From assembly GCF_013778505.1 (NCBI RefSeq), contig NZ_JAAOWU010000011.1, forward strand, positions 1 through 64,000: a stretch of 64,000 bases of DNA, in the 5' to 3' direction. The translations under genes were made by a program, and so were the position numbers. Positions 62,588-64,000 of the stretch are shown one piece after another. Position 1 is the stretch's first letter. Each line of letters opens with the position of its first letter. Below the pieces are notes generated by a model, which saw only the letters and a list, made by a program, of their open reading frames with translations, made no database searches and was not told the origin of the DNA. This DNA is from Pseudomonas sivasensis (GTDB taxonomy: Bacteria > Pseudomonadota > Gammaproteobacteria > Pseudomonadales > Pseudomonadaceae).

Positions 62588-63112
62588 GTGACCAGCCAGA
62601 CACCCATGCATGAACTCGACGAACAGTTACGTGAACTCATCCCCAGGCTGCGGCGTTTTGCCGTGTCCTTGACCCGTAACGCCAGCAGCGCCGATGACCT
62701 GGTGCAGTCCACCCTGGAACGGGCGATTACCCGCTGGGCCGACAAACGCGTTGAGGGCGATCTGCGCGCGTGGCTGTTTTCGATCCTCTATCGGCAGTTC
62801 CTCGACGCCCACCGCCGCACCCGGCGCTATGCACGCATGCTGGAGTTTTTTACCGGCCGCGATGACGCGCAGCCGTCGGTGGAGCGCACCGTGATCGCCC
62901 AGTCGACCCTGCAAGCCTTCGATCAACTCAACACCGAACAGCGCGCCCTGCTGTTATGGGTGTCGGTCGAAGGTCTGAGCTACAAGGACGTCGCCGACAT
63001 CCTTGACGTGCCAGTCGGCACCGTGATGTCGCGCCTGTCCCGGGCACGCCAAGCCTTGCGTCAACTCAGCGATGGCGAAATTGCCAGCCCTTCCCTGCGG
63101 ATACTCAAATGA
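62588..63112 (+). CDS. ECF-type RNA polymerase sigma factor
   Basis: A 174-residue sigma factor. Region 2 reads LRRFAVSLTRNASSADDLVQ then TLERAITRWADKR and LRAWLFSILYRQFLDAHRR; region 4 is LNTEQRALLLWVSVEGLSYK with DVADILDVPVGTVMSRLSRA. The start is uncertain between GTG at 62588 (taken) and ATG at 62606; neither has a strong ribosome site. It overlaps the anti-sigma gene by four bases and is divergent from the catalase/cytochrome pair, its probable target. Confidence 0.92.
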   Translation: MTSQTPMHELDEQLRELIPRLRRFAVSLTRNASSADDLVQSTLERAITRWADKRVEGDLRAWLFSILYRQFLDAHRRTRRYARMLEFFTGRDDAQPSVERTVIAQSTLQAFDQLNTEQRALLLWVSVEGLSYKDVADILDVPVGTVMSRLSRARQALRQLSDGEIASPSLRILK

Positions 63113-63846
63113 TCAGCCTGCCCCCCAGCGAACGCGACCTGCATGCCTACGTCGACCACCAGCTCCTGGAGAGTGATCGCCGTGTGCTCGACACCTATTT
63201 GGCGGCCCATCCCGACGTCGCGGCCCGGGTCCAGGCTTGGCAACAGGACGCGCAACTGCTGCGCGCGTCCTTGAGCGGCGCCCTGCAACAGCCGCCCAAC
63301 CCGGCACTGGACCCGGCGCTGATTCGCCAACGCATCAAGCATCAATCGCGCCGCCACTTCGCCACGGCGGCGGTGTTGCTGATTGCCGTCAGCCTGGGCG
63401 GCCTCGGCGGCTGGCACGCCCGTGAAGCCACACAAGCACCGATGTTGCCGATGGCCGACGCGATGCAAGCGTTCCGCCTGTTTGCCCAGGAAGGCATCAT
63501 GCCCGCCGACTACAACGGCCAGGACAGCGGCACCATGCAGGCGTGGCTCGACCGCTACTTCAACCAGGCCCACCGCCTGCCGGACTTGAGTCAGTCGGGC
63601 TTCAAGCCGGTCAGCGGTCGATTGCTCACCACCGACCAAGGCGCCGCCGCCATGGTGCTGTACGAAGATCCCCAGGGTCGACGCATCAGTTTCTACATTC
63701 GCCCACCGGGCCCGGACAACGGTTTCCTGCCCCGCGGCCAGCGCACGGCGGATGGATTACAAGCGCAATACTGGTCCGGCGGCGGCTACAACTATGCGGT
63801 GGTCAGCCCGACGGATCAGCCGCCACCCTCCCTTCAGCCGTTCTAG
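63109..63846 (+). CDS. Anti-sigma factor, membrane-spanning
   Basis: A 245-residue protein with an N-terminal cytoplasmic helical domain (ERDLHAYVDHQLLESDRRVL, the zinc-less anti-sigma domain pattern with HAYVD), one membrane helix at about residues 86-104 (FATAAVLLIAVSLGGLGG), and a periplasmic part. It should hold the ECF factor inactive until a signal, perhaps an oxidant, is sensed outside. Its last bases overlap the end of the convergent gene at 63843. Confidence 0.88.
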   Translation: MISLPPSERDLHAYVDHQLLESDRRVLDTYLAAHPDVAARVQAWQQDAQLLRASLSGALQQPPNPALDPALIRQRIKHQSRRHFATAAVLLIAVSLGGLGGWHAREATQAPMLPMADAMQAFRLFAQEGIMPADYNGQDSGTMQAWLDRYFNQAHRLPDLSQSGFKPVSGRLLTTDQGAAAMVLYEDPQGRRISFYIRPPGPDNGFLPRGQRTADGLQAQYWSGGGYNYAVVSPTDQPPPSLQPF

Positions 63847-64000
63847 AACCCCACGTCCAGCACCACATTGTCGAGATAGGTGCCAGCGGGTGGGGTGGTC
63901 TGGTCGCTGTAGATTTTTGCGTTGTAGTTGAACACCTGGCTGCCAGTGCCCAAGCCATTGCCGGGGTTGACCTCAGCCGTGGAACTGGCCCGCCGCGCTG
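63843..64000 (-). CDS. Spore coat protein U domain protein, C-terminal part (runs off window)
   Basis: Reading the minus strand from the window end gives 51 residues to a TAG at 63843, ending GTYLDNVVLDVGF. The segment GLGTGSQVFNYNAKIYSDQT and TPPAGTYLDNVVL fit the closing beta strands of SCPU/CsuA-B-like chaperone-usher pilus proteins. The start lies beyond 64000. Confidence 0.75.
   Translation of the reverse strand, partial: ARRASSTAEVNPGNGLGTGSQVFNYNAKIYSDQTTPPAGTYLDNVVLDVGF

Overview
The window is chromosomal DNA from a Pseudomonas, almost certainly of the P. fluorescens group. The basis is gene content and order (cysS/glnS/ppiB/lpxH, tamAB, a liu leucine cluster with a CrcY-type RNA, a PrrF RNA), high GC, and nine or more copies of the short palindromic repeat (REP/REPIN type, arms GTGGGAGGGGGCTTGCCCCC) scattered between genes. 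No tRNA, rRNA, CRISPR array, prophage or complete insertion sequence was found.

Layout. (1) 283-10466, minus strand: ten co-directed genes running from an SfnB-like acyl-CoA-dehydrogenase-fold enzyme, through a stand-alone C-terminal dehydrogenase fragment, a DmoA/NtaA-type FMN monooxygenase and a degenerate acyl-CoA synthetase, into a complete branched-chain-amino-acid-type ABC transporter (G-H-M-K-F) and a FAD/NAD(P) protein. A good sigma-54 promoter with dyads behind it lies in front of sfnB. I read this as an uptake and oxidation module for an organosulfur or similar sulfur-limitation substrate; the substrate itself is inferred. (2) 11139-12725: a divergent XRE-cupin regulator and DMT exporter pair. 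(3) 12919-18973: a six-gene multisubunit (Pha/Mrp) cation/proton antiporter operon. It is followed by a secreted M64-type metallopeptidase gene with PKD-like domains, and then by a broken partial copy of the antiporter G gene, so the peptidase gene sits between a gene and its own remnant. (4) 22814-27432: housekeeping genes cysS, glnS, ppiB, lpxH. (5) 27588-32322: a marR-OMF-emrA-emrB efflux operon with twin palindromic operators. (6) 32482-39582: tamA-tamB, an acetyltransferase and exonuclease III. (7) 39725-43524: a PstS-OmpA fusion protein, an acyl-CoA dehydrogenase and a divergent LysR regulator.

(8) 43582-58068: leucine/isovalerate catabolism in two pieces. liuR-liuE comes first, then a sigma-54-dependent CrcY small RNA, a 1720-residue NEL-type E3-ligase-like toxin and an acyl-CoA synthetase, and then liuA-liuB-liuC-liuD. 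Three near-identical palindromes, one before liuR and two between the synthetase and liuA, tie the pieces into one LiuR regulon. CrcY, if expressed, would titrate Hfq/Crc and relieve catabolite repression. (9) 58065-59374: an S24-type repressor whose catalytic Ser and Lys positions are both substituted, a small DUF6124-like protein, and a Fur-boxed PrrF iron-sparing RNA. (10) 59645-64000: an M14 carboxypeptidase, a cytochrome b561 plus catalase-like peroxidase operon divergent from an ECF sigma/anti-sigma pair, and the 3' end of a spore-coat-U-domain pilus-type gene running off the window.

The observations most worth a second look are the sulfur/ABC module with its two degenerate enzymes, a REPIN that supplies the last 17 codons of the monooxygenase, the non-cleavable-looking S24 repressor, the phaG remnant flanking the peptidase, and the CrcY and PrrF RNAs, which a protein-only annotation would miss.
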